A stretch of 64,000 bases of DNA from NCBI GenBank assembly GCA_963653535.1, contig CAVJWU010000003.1:28191-92190 (forward strand), given 5' to 3'. The translations under genes were made by a program, and so were the position numbers. This document shows, in pieces, positions 43,304 to 52,549 of this stretch (its first letter is position 1; every line of letters starts with the position of its first letter). The stretch is from UBA3210 sp963653535 (GTDB taxonomy: Bacteria > Bacillota_I > Bacilli_A > RFN20 > CAG-449). The notes beneath the pieces were generated by a model. That model did not search any database. It was not told where the DNA came from and saw only the letters and a program-made list of their open reading frames with translations.

Positions 43304-45070
43304 TTAGTCAGAAATAATATTCATCTTTTTCATTAAATATCGAGCATTAGTTTTTGTGCATATTCCTTTTTTAATCTTATAATCAAAAGTAATTTGTTCA
43401 TCGATATAATTCTCTTCAAAATGATAATTATATATTTTTTTCGAATCGATCTCACATAATTCAAAATCATGAGTAGTTAAAAAGACAATGGTTCTTAAAG
43501 ATGATAATTTTTTCACTACTTCTTTAGCTCCATAAATGCGATCTTGATAATTTGTTCCTTTAAATATTTCATCGATAAAAACAATGACTAAGGAAGAAGG
43601 ATTATTATCTAAATAAGTGATAATATCTTTAATTCTACTTAATTCTCCATAGAAAGTTGATATTCCGTTAGTTATATCATCTTTAACATTAATAGAAGTA
43701 AATATTTTGCAAATTGGAAAAGAAAATTCTTTCGCATTACAATAAGTTCCATTTAAACTTAAAACAAGGTTTAAAGCCACCATCTTCATAAAAGAAGTTT
43801 TACCTGACATATTACTACCAGTAATAATATTTATATCTTTTGATGATGAAAAAGAATTACTAACACATGATTTTTCATTTATTAAAGGATGTTTACCTTC
43901 AACTAAAGTTAATTTATCTTCATCATTAAGAAGAGGTAAAGAAACATTCTCTTTAGTTAAAGGAATCGTTGTTAAAGAAATTAAATATTCTTCTCTTTCT
44001 AAAAATAAAATTGAAGAAATAAAGGTATCACTCTTATTCTTTAATAGATTTTGATACATATAGATCAAAATAAAATTTAAGCTACTAAAAACATTCAATA
44101 TAACATTAGTGACGATATTTAATTTAAAAGTATTTAAATCACCTAAACGGATAATATATTTTAAAATATCTTTACTTTTAATAACTCCTTCTTTAAATTC
44201 TTGATTATATTGTTCTTTAAAAGATGGAATTGATATTTTATAAGTTTCTTTTAAATCTTTATATACGCGGCTAGTTTTATTAATAAGATCAAATTCTTCA
44301 GAATAAGAACGTGAATATAAATAAGAATAAAATAAGCTGAACAAAGATAAACAAACAAAAGGAATATAATTTAAAACGCCGCAGATCCATAAAATTAATG
44401 TGGTTAGATTAGTTATAGAGAAGATTAAGGATATAATTAAAAAAACAATATTATATTTCTTCTTTAATGGATTAAATAACGAAAAATATTCTTTAAAATC
44501 AGTTTTATGTATATTATCAATACTTTCTAAAGACGAAATAAAATCTAAGATGAATTCTTGATTACAAGAAAGTTCTTCAATAGATTTTTGTTTTAAAAGA
44601 ATATCTTCTTTATTTATTGATTCTAGTTTTAAATTTTTAATAAGAGTATCTTTACCACCTTTTGAAGCAGTAAAATCAAGGTATTTAAGTAATGAATTAG
44701 AAGAAGAAATAATATCTAAATCAGTTGTTAAATTATCTTTATTTATATCATCTAATTTATAATCTTCATTCTTCCAACTATCATTAGTTCTCGAAGAATA
44801 ACGATTGATTAATGCTACTTTCTTATTTAATAAAATAACGTATTTATCAACAAAATGATGAATGATAACTAAAGTAATAAAGCTTACTAAAAAGGTACTT
44901 CCTAAAAGAAGAAAAATTAAATTAAATGATAAACAAAAATATAAAATAAAGAAAGTTAAAGATAAAACAAATGTAACTAAACGAGAATATGATAATAACA
45001 ATGTCTTTTTCTTTCTTAAACTAATTTGTAATTCGTAATCTTCTTTAATCTTGTTGAGCGTTTCGTTCAT
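43304..45070 (-). CDS. Membrane-anchored MutS-like ATPase
   Basis: 588 residues from the ATG at 45070 (ribosome site GAGGT at 8 bases; the ATG at 45085 contains that site). The C-terminal ~200 residues are a MutS ATPase: GSNMSGKTSFMK (Walker A, ~418-429), STFYGELSRIK, VIVFIDEIFKGTN (Walker B) and TTHDFEL. The N-terminal mismatch-recognition domain of true MutS is missing. In its place are four hydrophobic helices in two pairs (about 25-70 and 205-250). Such short membrane forms occur in Firmicutes and Bacteroidetes with unknown function; they are not expected to repair mismatches. It overlaps the hydrolase gene by 26 bases. Confidence 0.8.
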   Translation of the reverse strand: MNETLNKIKEDYELQISLRKKKTLLLSYSRLVTFVLSLTFFILYFCLSFNLIFLLLGSTFLVSFITLVIIHHFVDKYVILLNKKVALINRYSSRTNDSWKNEDYKLDDINKDNLTTDLDIISSSNSLLKYLDFTASKGGKDTLIKNLKLESINKEDILLKQKSIEELSCNQEFILDFISSLESIDNIHKTDFKEYFSLFNPLKKKYNIVFLIISLIFSITNLTTLILWICGVLNYIPFVCLSLFSLFYSYLYSRSYSEEFDLINKTSRVYKDLKETYKISIPSFKEQYNQEFKEGVIKSKDILKYIIRLGDLNTFKLNIVTNVILNVFSSLNFILIYMYQNLLKNKSDTFISSILFLEREEYLISLTTIPLTKENVSLPLLNDEDKLTLVEGKHPLINEKSCVSNSFSSSKDINIITGSNMSGKTSFMKMVALNLVLSLNGTYCNAKEFSFPICKIFTSINVKDDITNGISTFYGELSRIKDIITYLDNNPSSLVIVFIDEIFKGTNYQDRIYGAKEVVKKLSSLRTIVFLTTHDFELCEIDSKKIYNYHFEENYIDEQITFDYKIKKGICTKTNARYLMKKMNIISD

Positions 45071-45827
45071 TAGTGAAGACCTCATTTTCTACCTTATCAA
45101 AAATAAAGTAATTATTAATTATTTTTTTAAATTTCGCGACATCACGGGATAATAAATTGAGATTATCACCTTGAACAATTATATCTTTTGTGCAAGAATT
45201 TATTTTTAAAAGTTCTTCGATAGTATTTTTTATCGCAATATGTTGAGAAGTAAAAGAAACTACTAAAGTTGGAATATTGATTTCATTATAAGTAGGATAA
45301 TCGCTAATTGAAGGTGAATCATTTACCATATTAAAAATTGATTCATCAATTATCTTTTTTGATTCTTTTTTAAAATCAATTCGACGATTTTTTCTAATGT
45401 TATTTTTTTTCAAATATAAATAAACTAAAAATCTATTTCGTAGTTGATTTAACAAATTTATATTTGCATTTAAAGAAGCAGTTAAATCAATTTGATCTTT
45501 TAGTAAAAAAGGCGACACCAAAATTACTTTCAAAAAAAGTTCTTGGTGTGAATTAATCAATCTAAAAGCAATTTGACTACCTAAAGAAGTTCCAATAAGA
45601 TAAACTTTTTTATTAAAAGAAGAGATAAAACTGACTAATTCTTTTTCGTTTTCTTCAAAAGAAAAAATTTTATCTGCTTCTTTACCAAAGCCTAATAAAT
45701 GAGGAACAATAATTCGATAATCATCTTTTAATAAATCAACTAAAGAATCATAAATATAAGGATTAAAAGAAGTATGTAATAATATTAAAACTTCTTTTTC
45801 TTTGTTACCAAATTCTTCAAAATACAT
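45045..45827 (-). CDS. Alpha/beta hydrolase
   Basis: 260 residues without signal peptide. The fold's landmarks are LILLHTSF (oxyanion strand), HLLGFGKEADK, the nucleophile elbow GTSLGSQ (Ser near 99), a late acid strand (IPTLVVSFTSQH) and a C-terminal region where the catalytic His would lie, although no clear GH motif is visible (VQGDNLNLLSRDVAKF). Substrate unknown. It overlaps the MutS-like gene and starts 25 bases after asnB ends. Confidence 0.75.
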   Translation of the reverse strand: MYFEEFGNKEKEVLILLHTSFNPYIYDSLVDLLKDDYRIIVPHLLGFGKEADKIFSFEENEKELVSFISSFNKKVYLIGTSLGSQIAFRLINSHQELFLKVILVSPFLLKDQIDLTASLNANINLLNQLRNRFLVYLYLKKNNIRKNRRIDFKKESKKIIDESIFNMVNDSPSISDYPTYNEINIPTLVVSFTSQHIAIKNTIEELLKINSCTKDIIVQGDNLNLLSRDVAKFKKIINNYFIFDKVENEVFTNERNAQQD

Positions 45828-45852
45828 AATTTCACCTAGTTAATTATAAATC

Positions 45853-47430
45853 TTATTTACCAGAATCACCATAATTTTTTAATACTCTGGCGCTTGGATC
45901 ATTAACGTTACATCCTTCCCAATTTTTATTAGGCATCCAAAAATCTTTGACCATATGAGCTTGTGAAGGATAAAAACTTTCAAAAATCTCGCGATACATT
46001 AAGCTTTCTTTAGTAAATGGTTTCGCGAATGTATATTTTTCTTTTAAAGTTTCAAATTCTTCATCAGAATATAAACTTTCTGCATAATCTTTTAAATCAT
46101 TAACCATCGAATGGCCGACTGCATCAGAAAAAGCAGCTTTTTCTCGATATAAAATATCATAAGGTAAATAATCTCCTTCGAAAGCTTTTCTTAGTAAATA
46201 CTTACCTTTATTATAATGATTCATCTTTAAAGAAGGATCAATTTCCATAACGTAATTAACAAAAGCTAAATCACCAAAAGGAACACGCGCTTCTAAGGAA
46301 TTAGAAGAAATACAACGATCCGCGCGTAAAACATCATACATATGAATTTCATCAATTCTCTTTTTAGCTTCATTTTGAAATTCTATCGCATTAGGAGCAA
46401 AATCAGTATATTTATAACCAAATAGTTCATCAGAAATTTCGCCGGTTAATAATACTTTGATCGAAGTAGTTTCATGAATTGCTTTACAAATTAAATACAT
46501 TCCAATACTCGCTCTAATTGTTGTAATATCATATGTGCCTAAAAGATAAATAACTTCTTTTAAAGAAGAAATAACATCATCACGAGTGATTATTATTTCA
46601 TGGTGATTTGTATGTAGGAAATCAGCCACTTCACGAGCGTATTTTAAATCAATCGCATCTTTTTCCATTCCAATCGCGAAAGTTTCTAAAGGACGATCTA
46701 ATTTCTTACTTGCAATAGAACAAACTAATGAAGAATCAAGTCCTCCACTTAATAAAAATCCGACTGGTGCATCCGCGTCTAATCTTTTATTAACTCCTTC
46801 AATTAATAATTCTCTAATATTTTTAGTAACTTCATCAAGAGAAAAATGTTTAGCTTCTTTTGTAGTTAAATCGATATAACGGACAAATTTTTCTCCATCA
46901 TAATAATGTCCTGGTGGAAAAGGAAAAATATCATTTACTAATGGAAGTAAAATTTTAGGTTCACTTGCAAAAATAATTTTATCTGTCGTACGTGAATAAC
47001 CATAATATAAAGGTCTAATTCCTAAAGGGTCACGCGCGGCGATTAAAGTTTTTTTCTTATCATCATAAATAATTAAAGCAAATTCTGCATCTAAGGTCTT
47101 AAACATATCTAATCCTAATTCAGAATATAATGGTAAAAGAATTTCACAATCAGACGAAGATACAAATTTGTAGCCTTTTTTTATTAAATCTTCTTTTATT
47201 TTTCTAAAGCCATAAATTTCTCCATTACAAACGACAACATTACCATTATATGTAAAAGGTTGCATACCTAGTTCATTTAAACCCATAATCGCTAAACGTT
47301 TAAAACCAAGTATCACATCATTATCATTATAAAATCTTGTTCCGTCTGGTCCTCTTGAAGTTGAAGTATCAAATGCTTCCTCGACCTTAAATAAATCTTC
47401 TTTTTTAGTTAGTCCAATAATTGAACACAT
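45853..47430 (-). CDS. asnB: Asparagine synthetase (glutamine-hydrolysing)
   Basis: 525 residues. The second residue is the N-terminal nucleophile cysteine (MCSIIGL) of a class II glutaminase domain, with RGPDG, GFKRLAIMG and CNGEIYG. The synthetase half has the PP-loop SGGLDSSLV and the SLEARVPFGD motif. It makes asparagine from aspartate, glutamine and ATP. The gene is preceded by a T-box with an AAC (Asn) specifier, so expression should rise when tRNA-Asn is uncharged. The ATG has AAGGAGG at a spacing of 8. Confidence 0.95.
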   Translation of the reverse strand: MCSIIGLTKKEDLFKVEEAFDTSTSRGPDGTRFYNDNDVILGFKRLAIMGLNELGMQPFTYNGNVVVCNGEIYGFRKIKEDLIKKGYKFVSSSDCEILLPLYSELGLDMFKTLDAEFALIIYDDKKKTLIAARDPLGIRPLYYGYSRTTDKIIFASEPKILLPLVNDIFPFPPGHYYDGEKFVRYIDLTTKEAKHFSLDEVTKNIRELLIEGVNKRLDADAPVGFLLSGGLDSSLVCSIASKKLDRPLETFAIGMEKDAIDLKYAREVADFLHTNHHEIIITRDDVISSLKEVIYLLGTYDITTIRASIGMYLICKAIHETTSIKVLLTGEISDELFGYKYTDFAPNAIEFQNEAKKRIDEIHMYDVLRADRCISSNSLEARVPFGDLAFVNYVMEIDPSLKMNHYNKGKYLLRKAFEGDYLPYDILYREKAAFSDAVGHSMVNDLKDYAESLYSDEEFETLKEKYTFAKPFTKESLMYREIFESFYPSQAHMVKDFWMPNKNWEGCNVNDPSARVLKNYGDSGK

Positions 47431-47438
47431 AATAAGTA

Positions 47439-47670
47439 CCTCCTTATAGCTTACTATAGGGCGAAAGCTATCTTCGCGGTGCCACCTATATTGTGTCTTA
47501 TATCAAAAACATTGATTCTTCGCTGTAACGGGCTTCCCGGCTTAGTCTAATTAATTCTTTAAGCAACTCCAAAGTGTTATTCATTTTAACTAATTTGCTG
47601 ATTTTCACCTACTTCAGCTCTCTAAGAAATATCGTTAAAATTACTTCTCTTCATCAAGGTTATTAGTAAA
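47439..47670 (-). promoter_or_regulatory. T-box leader of asnB, specifier AAC, no terminator seen
   Basis: Stem I carries AGAGAGCTGAAGTAGGTGA and its partner ATCAGC. The specifier AAC is at 47576-47578, followed by ACTTTGGAGTT. The T-box motif GGTGGCACCGCG lies at 47474-47485. After it come a GCGAAG / CTTTCGC hairpin and a second hairpin that can hold the ribosome site: CCTATAG (47454-47460) against CTATAAGG (47442-47449, one mismatch). No U-tract follows, so control is probably at translation. The extended -10 TGTTATAAA near 47690 is a possible promoter. The rest of the 401-base gap up to 47831 holds only the pncB terminator. Confidence 0.9.
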
Positions 47671-47780
47671 TATTTTAGAAATTTTATAACATATGTCAAT
47701 AATTTTCGAAAATTTAGGCTAATTATTTTTTCTAAGTCAATAAAAGTAATATAAAAGATTCCATATACTTATTGTCAATA

Positions 47781-47825
47781 TAAAAAAATGCGTAGAATTA
47801 TAATAAAAACTATAAATTCTCCGCA
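47781..47825 (-). terminator. Terminator after pncB
   Basis: Minus strand TGCGGAGAATTTATA pairs with TATAATTCTACGCA (one mismatch) around an 8-base loop, followed by TTTTTTTAT. Confidence 0.85.
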
Positions 47826-47831
47826 ATTAAA

Positions 47832-49043
47832 TTATTTATTTAGTTCTTTTAATGTTTTTTCTTCTTTAATACGATATTCTACTGCACGACGTAAATAAGA
47901 TAAATAATCATCATCTAAACACATAGTTTTTCCATCGTTATCAGATAATTTTGCAACAGGGCGATCATTAATTTTTTGTAGTTTAATAACAATATTTAAA
48001 GGTTCTACCCCTGTATCATTCGCACAATATGTTCCAATACCAAAACTTACTTTCGTTCTATCTTTAAAATAATCATAAAGTTTTTGAGCTTTATCAAAAT
48101 TTAAAGAATCAGAGAACATTAAAGTCTTAGTTTTTGGATCAATATGGAGTTTCTTATAATGAGCAATCATCTTTTCGCCCCATTCATAAGGATCTCCTGA
48201 ATCATGTCTTACCCCAGAATAACAACTTGCATCTAAGAAAGTAAAATCAAGTAAGAAAAGATCAGTCGTTAAAGTATCAGTTAAAGCTGTACCATTATCA
48301 CCTTGATATTCGGCGAACCAGTCTTTTAAAGCATGATGATTAGTATAAGCAAGAGGAATATTTGGATAGCCTTGATACATTTGAACAAATTCATGAGCGA
48401 ATGTACCAATTGGTTTAATTTTAAACTTTTTTGCAAGATAAACATTTGATGTACCGACACATTTATCTGTTTTAGTAACTAGTTCACGAACCATTTCTTC
48501 TTGCCAATCAAAAGATAATCTTCTTCGACAACCAAATTCAGCAAAATGGAATGTATACGTTCCATCATTGAGCTTTTTTATCTTTTCTTCTAAACGAATT
48601 CTAGCTCCTTTTAGAAGTTCATCATAATCATATTTTGTTCTAAAATAGACTTCATTAATAATTTCTAGAAGATAAATTTCAAATTGCATCGCAGAAAAAC
48701 AAGGTCCTTTAACGATGCATACTAAATTATCTCCTTCTTTATGGCAATCAACATATTCTCTAATTGGATGCCATAGTCTTAAAAATTCAACATAGTCGTT
48801 CTTAATAAAACGAATAGAACGAAGATAATCTAATTCGTCTTTTTTAAATTTTAGGCTACATAAATGATCAATTTGTTCATTTATTTCGTCAACCATTTCA
48901 TCAGTCCAAATAATACCTTCATTACGACATTTAAAATGATATTCTCCAGTTGCATCGGTATGCTTATGGAAAATAACTTGATTCATATTAAATTTATAAA
49001 AATCTGTGTCTAAGAGACTTTTTACAATTGGCTTAAATTTCAT
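47832..49043 (-). CDS. pncB: Nicotinate phosphoribosyltransferase
   Basis: 403 residues, the usual size. Family features include the N-terminal LLDTDFYKFNMNQ segment, the EFGCRRRLSFDWQ motif, GTSNVYLA, GTFAHE and RHDSGDPYEWGEK (PRPP/nicotinate site), and ending GIGTYCANDTG. It turns nicotinate, PRPP and ATP into nicotinate mononucleotide, the salvage route to NAD. No NAD genes lie nearby. The pnp terminator sits 16 bases before its start codon, so it seems to depend on readthrough or on a promoter I cannot place. Confidence 0.95.
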   Translation of the reverse strand: MKFKPIVKSLLDTDFYKFNMNQVIFHKHTDATGEYHFKCRNEGIIWTDEMVDEINEQIDHLCSLKFKKDELDYLRSIRFIKNDYVEFLRLWHPIREYVDCHKEGDNLVCIVKGPCFSAMQFEIYLLEIINEVYFRTKYDYDELLKGARIRLEEKIKKLNDGTYTFHFAEFGCRRRLSFDWQEEMVRELVTKTDKCVGTSNVYLAKKFKIKPIGTFAHEFVQMYQGYPNIPLAYTNHHALKDWFAEYQGDNGTALTDTLTTDLFLLDFTFLDASCYSGVRHDSGDPYEWGEKMIAHYKKLHIDPKTKTLMFSDSLNFDKAQKLYDYFKDRTKVSFGIGTYCANDTGVEPLNIVIKLQKINDRPVAKLSDNDGKTMCLDDDYLSYLRRAVEYRIKEEKTLKELNK

Positions 49044-49058
49044 ATTGCCTCCTTCATC

Positions 49059-49090
49059 AAATAAAAATCCCTAGATTACTCCAGGGATTT
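49059..49090 (-). terminator. Terminator between pnp and pncB
   Basis: Minus strand AAATCCCT and AGGGATTT form a perfect 8-bp stem with a 10-base loop, followed by TTATTTG. Confidence 0.75.
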
Positions 49091-49103
49091 ATATCTAACA
49101 TTT

Positions 49104-51275
49104 TTATTTAGATTCTTCAGTTGTTAATGGAGCACTTTCAACTTTCTTTTCTTTAGGTTTCTTTTCAACGAATTCTTTATGAGAAACATTTACTCTACCT
49201 TTTTCATCAATTTCAGTGACAATAACTTTTAAGTTTTGTCCGACTTTGACGACATCTTGAGGATGATTTACTCTTTCCCAATCAAGTCTAGATACGTGAC
49301 ATAAACCATCACAATCACCAAATAAATTTACAAAGCAACCATAAGATTCAACTCTTACTACTTTACCTTCGTAAACTTCACCAACTTTAGCTTCTTTAAC
49401 GATATTTTCAATCATCTTAAGAGCTTTATTAATTGGTTCTCTATCCATGTGATAAATGACAACATGACCGAAATCATCAATATCAATCTTAACATTATCA
49501 CATTTTTCAATGATATCATTAATAACTTTACCTTGTGAACCGATGACATCTTTAATCTTATCAACTGCGATGTTCATTTGTCCAAATTTAGGTGCATATT
49601 TACCTACATCACTTCTTGGTGCAGGAATTGCTTTTAACATAACTTCAAGAATTTGCGCTCTTGCTTTATGAGCTTGAGCTAAAGCTTCTTGGAAAATTTC
49701 TTTTGTAACACCTTTAATCTTAATATCCATTTGTAAAGCAGTAATACCTTTTGGAGTACCTGCACACTTGAAGTCCATATCACCATAATGGTCTTCCATA
49801 CCTTGGATATCAGTTAAAATTGTATATGGGTGTTTACCATCTAATGGGCCAGAAGTAATTAAACCCATTGCAATACCACTTACAGGAGCTTTAATAGGTA
49901 CACCCGCTGCCATAAGAGCCATACAAGAAGCACAGATAGATGCTTGTGAAGAAGAACCATTTGATTCAACAACTTCAGAAACACATCTAATTGTATATGG
50001 GAATTCTTCTTCAGATGGAATGACGTATGATAATGCTCTTTCGCCTAATGCACCATGACCGATTTCTCTTCTTCCTGGTGTACCAGTTCTACCAATTTCA
50101 CCAACTGAGAATGGTGGGAAGTTATAATGATGCATCCAACGTTTTGTATCTTCACCAGATAATGAATCTAAAAGTTGTTCATCAGCTTTTGCACCTAATG
50201 TACAAACTGAAATAACTTGAGTTTGTCCACGAGTGAACATTGCAGAACCATGAACTCTTGGAAGTAAATCAACTTGTGCATCAAGAGGTCTAATTTCATC
50301 GACCTTTCTTCCATCAGGTCTAATTTTATCAACTGTAATAAGTCTTCTTACTTCTTCAGCGACAATGTGTTCAAGAACATCGTTTACTTGCATGATTGTT
50401 GTCGCTTTTTCTTTTTCATCAGCATAAGATTTTGCTTTGTAGAATTCTCTTACTTCGTTATCGATTTCATCAATACGAGCGTATCTTTCAAGTTTATCGA
50501 CGATAGAAACAGCTTTAACTAATCTTTCTTCTGCCATATCTCTTACAGTCTTATTGATTGTTTCATCAACTGCATAAAGAGAAACTGCTCTTTTTGCTTT
50601 ACCAACTTGAACTGCAATTTCTTTTTGGAATTTACATAATTTCTTAATTGCTTCATGACCGAACATAATTGCATCAACCATTTCATCTTCAGAAAGTTCT
50701 TGTGCACCTGCTTCAATCATGTTAATTGCGTCTTCACTACCTGCGACAGCTAAATTTAAATCTGATTTTGCCTTTTCTTCGACTGTTGGGTTAATAATGA
50801 ATTTACCATCGACTCTACCAACATAAACGCCGGCAATTGGGCCATCGAATGGAATATCGGAAATACATAACGCTAATGAAGAACCAAACATCGCAGCCAT
50901 TTCAGGTGTTGCGTCTGGATCAACAGACATTACTGTATTAATAATTTGAACTTCATTTCTGAATCCGTCTGAGAACATAGGTCTAATTGGTCTATCAATT
51001 AATCTTGCAGTTAAAGTAGCATGTTCTCCTGGTCTACCTTCTCTTCTTAAGAAAGATCCTGGAATCTTTCCTACTGCGTATTGCTTTTCCTCATAAGTAA
51101 CTGTTAATGGGAAAAAGTCTGTATCTTTTGGTTCATTTGAACCACATGCGGTGGATAAAATCACGGTATCATTCAAGCGAACTAAGACAGCACCATCTGC
51201 TTGTTTAGCAATTTCGCCAGTTTCAACGCTCAATTTTTTTCCTTCAAAGTCTAAACTAAAAATTTGCTTTGCCAT
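49104..51275 (-). CDS. pnp: Polyribonucleotide nucleotidyltransferase (PNPase)
   Basis: 723 residues. Two RNase PH-like domains (about 1-215 and 295-540) with FTRGQTQVI and [14 protein letters not shown], a KH domain ([18 protein letters not shown]) and an S1 domain ([19 protein letters not shown]) at the C-terminus. It degrades RNA 3' to 5' by phosphorolysis. Classical neighbours would be rpsO; here rpsO is 6 kb away on the same strand, with other genes between. The upstream region 51276-51424 is shared with the divergent mreB-like gene. Confidence 0.97.
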   Translation of the reverse strand: MAKQIFSLDFEGKKLSVETGEIAKQADGAVLVRLNDTVILSTACGSNEPKDTDFFPLTVTYEEKQYAVGKIPGSFLRREGRPGEHATLTARLIDRPIRPMFSDGFRNEVQIINTVMSVDPDATPEMAAMFGSSLALCISDIPFDGPIAGVYVGRVDGKFIINPTVEEKAKSDLNLAVAGSEDAINMIEAGAQELSEDEMVDAIMFGHEAIKKLCKFQKEIAVQVGKAKRAVSLYAVDETINKTVRDMAEERLVKAVSIVDKLERYARIDEIDNEVREFYKAKSYADEKEKATTIMQVNDVLEHIVAEEVRRLITVDKIRPDGRKVDEIRPLDAQVDLLPRVHGSAMFTRGQTQVISVCTLGAKADEQLLDSLSGEDTKRWMHHYNFPPFSVGEIGRTGTPGRREIGHGALGERALSYVIPSEEEFPYTIRCVSEVVESNGSSSQASICASCMALMAAGVPIKAPVSGIAMGLITSGPLDGKHPYTILTDIQGMEDHYGDMDFKCAGTPKGITALQMDIKIKGVTKEIFQEALAQAHKARAQILEVMLKAIPAPRSDVGKYAPKFGQMNIAVDKIKDVIGSQGKVINDIIEKCDNVKIDIDDFGHVVIYHMDREPINKALKMIENIVKEAKVGEVYEGKVVRVESYGCFVNLFGDCDGLCHVSRLDWERVNHPQDVVKVGQNLKVIVTEIDEKGRVNVSHKEFVEKKPKEKKVESAPLTTEESK

Positions 51276-51424
51276 TTGTTTTCTCCTTTTTACTCGTCTA
51301 TTTTAACACTTTACAAATTAATTAAATACATATTTTTTAAAAATCACCTTTTTATTTCACTCATTTAATAATAAAATAAATATAAATAAATAGTTTTTAC
51401 AAATATTTTAGATAAGGAGGCCTT

Positions 51425-52411
51425 ATGAAAAAGATTATTGGAATTAGTCTAGGTACATCAAATACCATTATCTATGTTCCTAAAAAAGGAATCGTTTTTA
51501 ATGAGCCAACAGTTATTGCTTTTAATAAAGAGAATAATAAAGTTGAAAGTTATGGTTACTTAGCTTTTAAGTTACTTGGTAAAACAGATTCTTCAATTGA
51601 TGTAATTAAGCCAATGAAAAATGGTGTTATCGCGAATGGACCAGCCACATTAAGTTTCTTAAATGCTATTTTTAGTGATTTAAAATTAAATAAATATGTT
51701 AAGAATTCTACTCTTATTATTTCTTGTCCTTCGGAATTAACCCAAATTGAAAAATCAGCTTTAAGAAATGTCGCAAGAAAATTAAAATGCGCTGATGTAA
51801 TTATTAAATCATCTTCTTATTTTACTGCAATCGGAGGAAATAAAGATGGCGCGGCTAATAAAGGAATGCTCGTATTAAATATAGGAGGAGGAATCTCTGA
51901 TATTTCTATTTTAACTAATGGAGAAGCAATCATTTCTAAATCTTGTCCTTTCTCAGGTCAACTTCTTGATAATGCCATCATTAGACATTTAAGAAAGAAC
52001 CACCATATCTTAATTGGTACTAAAACAGCTGAATATATTAAAATGAAGATTGGCTCAGTTGAATTCTTCCCAGAAAATAGATTATTAGAAGTATCAGGAA
52101 TTGATATCGTTTCTTCCTTACCTCATTCAGTCGTCGTCTCGACCGCGGAAATTAAATCATGTATTTTACCTTGTTTCCAAGTTCTAATTGATACTTTATT
52201 AGATTGTCTTGAACTCACTCCTCCAGAAGTAGCTTCTGATTTAATTGAATCAGGCTTATTAGTCGGCGGAGGAGGTGCCCTTTTAGCTGGTATACGTGAA
52301 TATTTAGAAAATGCCCTCAATATGACAATTAGAATTCTTCCTGAACCAGGCAGTGCCGTCATCCAAGGAATTAAAATTTTAATGCACCAAGAATTAAGCA
52401 AAGAAAAATAG
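51425..52411 (+). CDS. MreB-family actin-like protein
   Basis: 328 residues, close to the MreB norm. Motifs follow the actin fold: GISLGTSNTIIYVPKKGIVFNEPTVIAF (phosphate 1 region, split here), IKPMKNGVIAN, PSELTQIEKSALRNVARK, LNIGGGISDISIL (phosphate 2) and VGGGGALLAGIREYL (adenosine). It is more divergent than housekeeping MreB: the usual D-L-G-T is S-L-G-T at the first phosphate loop, and no mreC/mreD follow. It could be MreB, Mbl or a special paralogue. Ribosome site AAGGAGG precedes the ATG. Monocistronic, ending in an A+T-only hairpin. Confidence 0.85.
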   Translation: MKKIIGISLGTSNTIIYVPKKGIVFNEPTVIAFNKENNKVESYGYLAFKLLGKTDSSIDVIKPMKNGVIANGPATLSFLNAIFSDLKLNKYVKNSTLIISCPSELTQIEKSALRNVARKLKCADVIIKSSSYFTAIGGNKDGAANKGMLVLNIGGGISDISILTNGEAIISKSCPFSGQLLDNAIIRHLRKNHHILIGTKTAEYIKMKIGSVEFFPENRLLEVSGIDIVSSLPHSVVVSTAEIKSCILPCFQVLIDTLLDCLELTPPEVASDLIESGLLVGGGGALLAGIREYLENALNMTIRILPEPGSAVIQGIKILMHQELSKEK

Positions 52412-52440
52412 TTTTTAAAGAAATTATTTTTCTTTTTTCT
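52400..52440 (+). terminator. Probable weak terminator after the mreB-like gene
   Basis: AAAGAAAAATA pairs with TATTTTTCTTT over 11 bp around a 14-base loop, then TTTCTT. The stem has only two G-C pairs, so strength is uncertain. Confidence 0.5.
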
Positions 52441-52441
52441 T

Positions 52442-52457
52442 ATGAAAACGTTTTCAT
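52442..52457. promoter_or_regulatory. Perfect palindromic cre operator upstream of adhE
   Basis: ATGAAAACGTTTTCAT is an exact 16-bp palindrome and fits the cre consensus at every position. It is 93 bases before the adhE start. No promoter can be assigned with confidence between the two, so repression and activation cannot be separated. Confidence 0.8.
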
Positions 52458-52549
52458 AAAATTATTTTCTCTTATCTATATACATTGAATTGTATATTTG
52501 ATATATTTTTATCGATAAGAAATTATCAACACATTAAGGAGTTACAAAA

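Noticed and set aside
45071..45085. Earlier start for the MutS-like gene
   Set aside because: The ATG at 45085 contains the GAGGT ribosome site used by the ATG at 45070.
52458..52549. Rex operator or a clear promoter for adhE
   Set aside because: No TTGTGA-type palindrome is present, and several weak -10/-35 pairs are possible without a best one.
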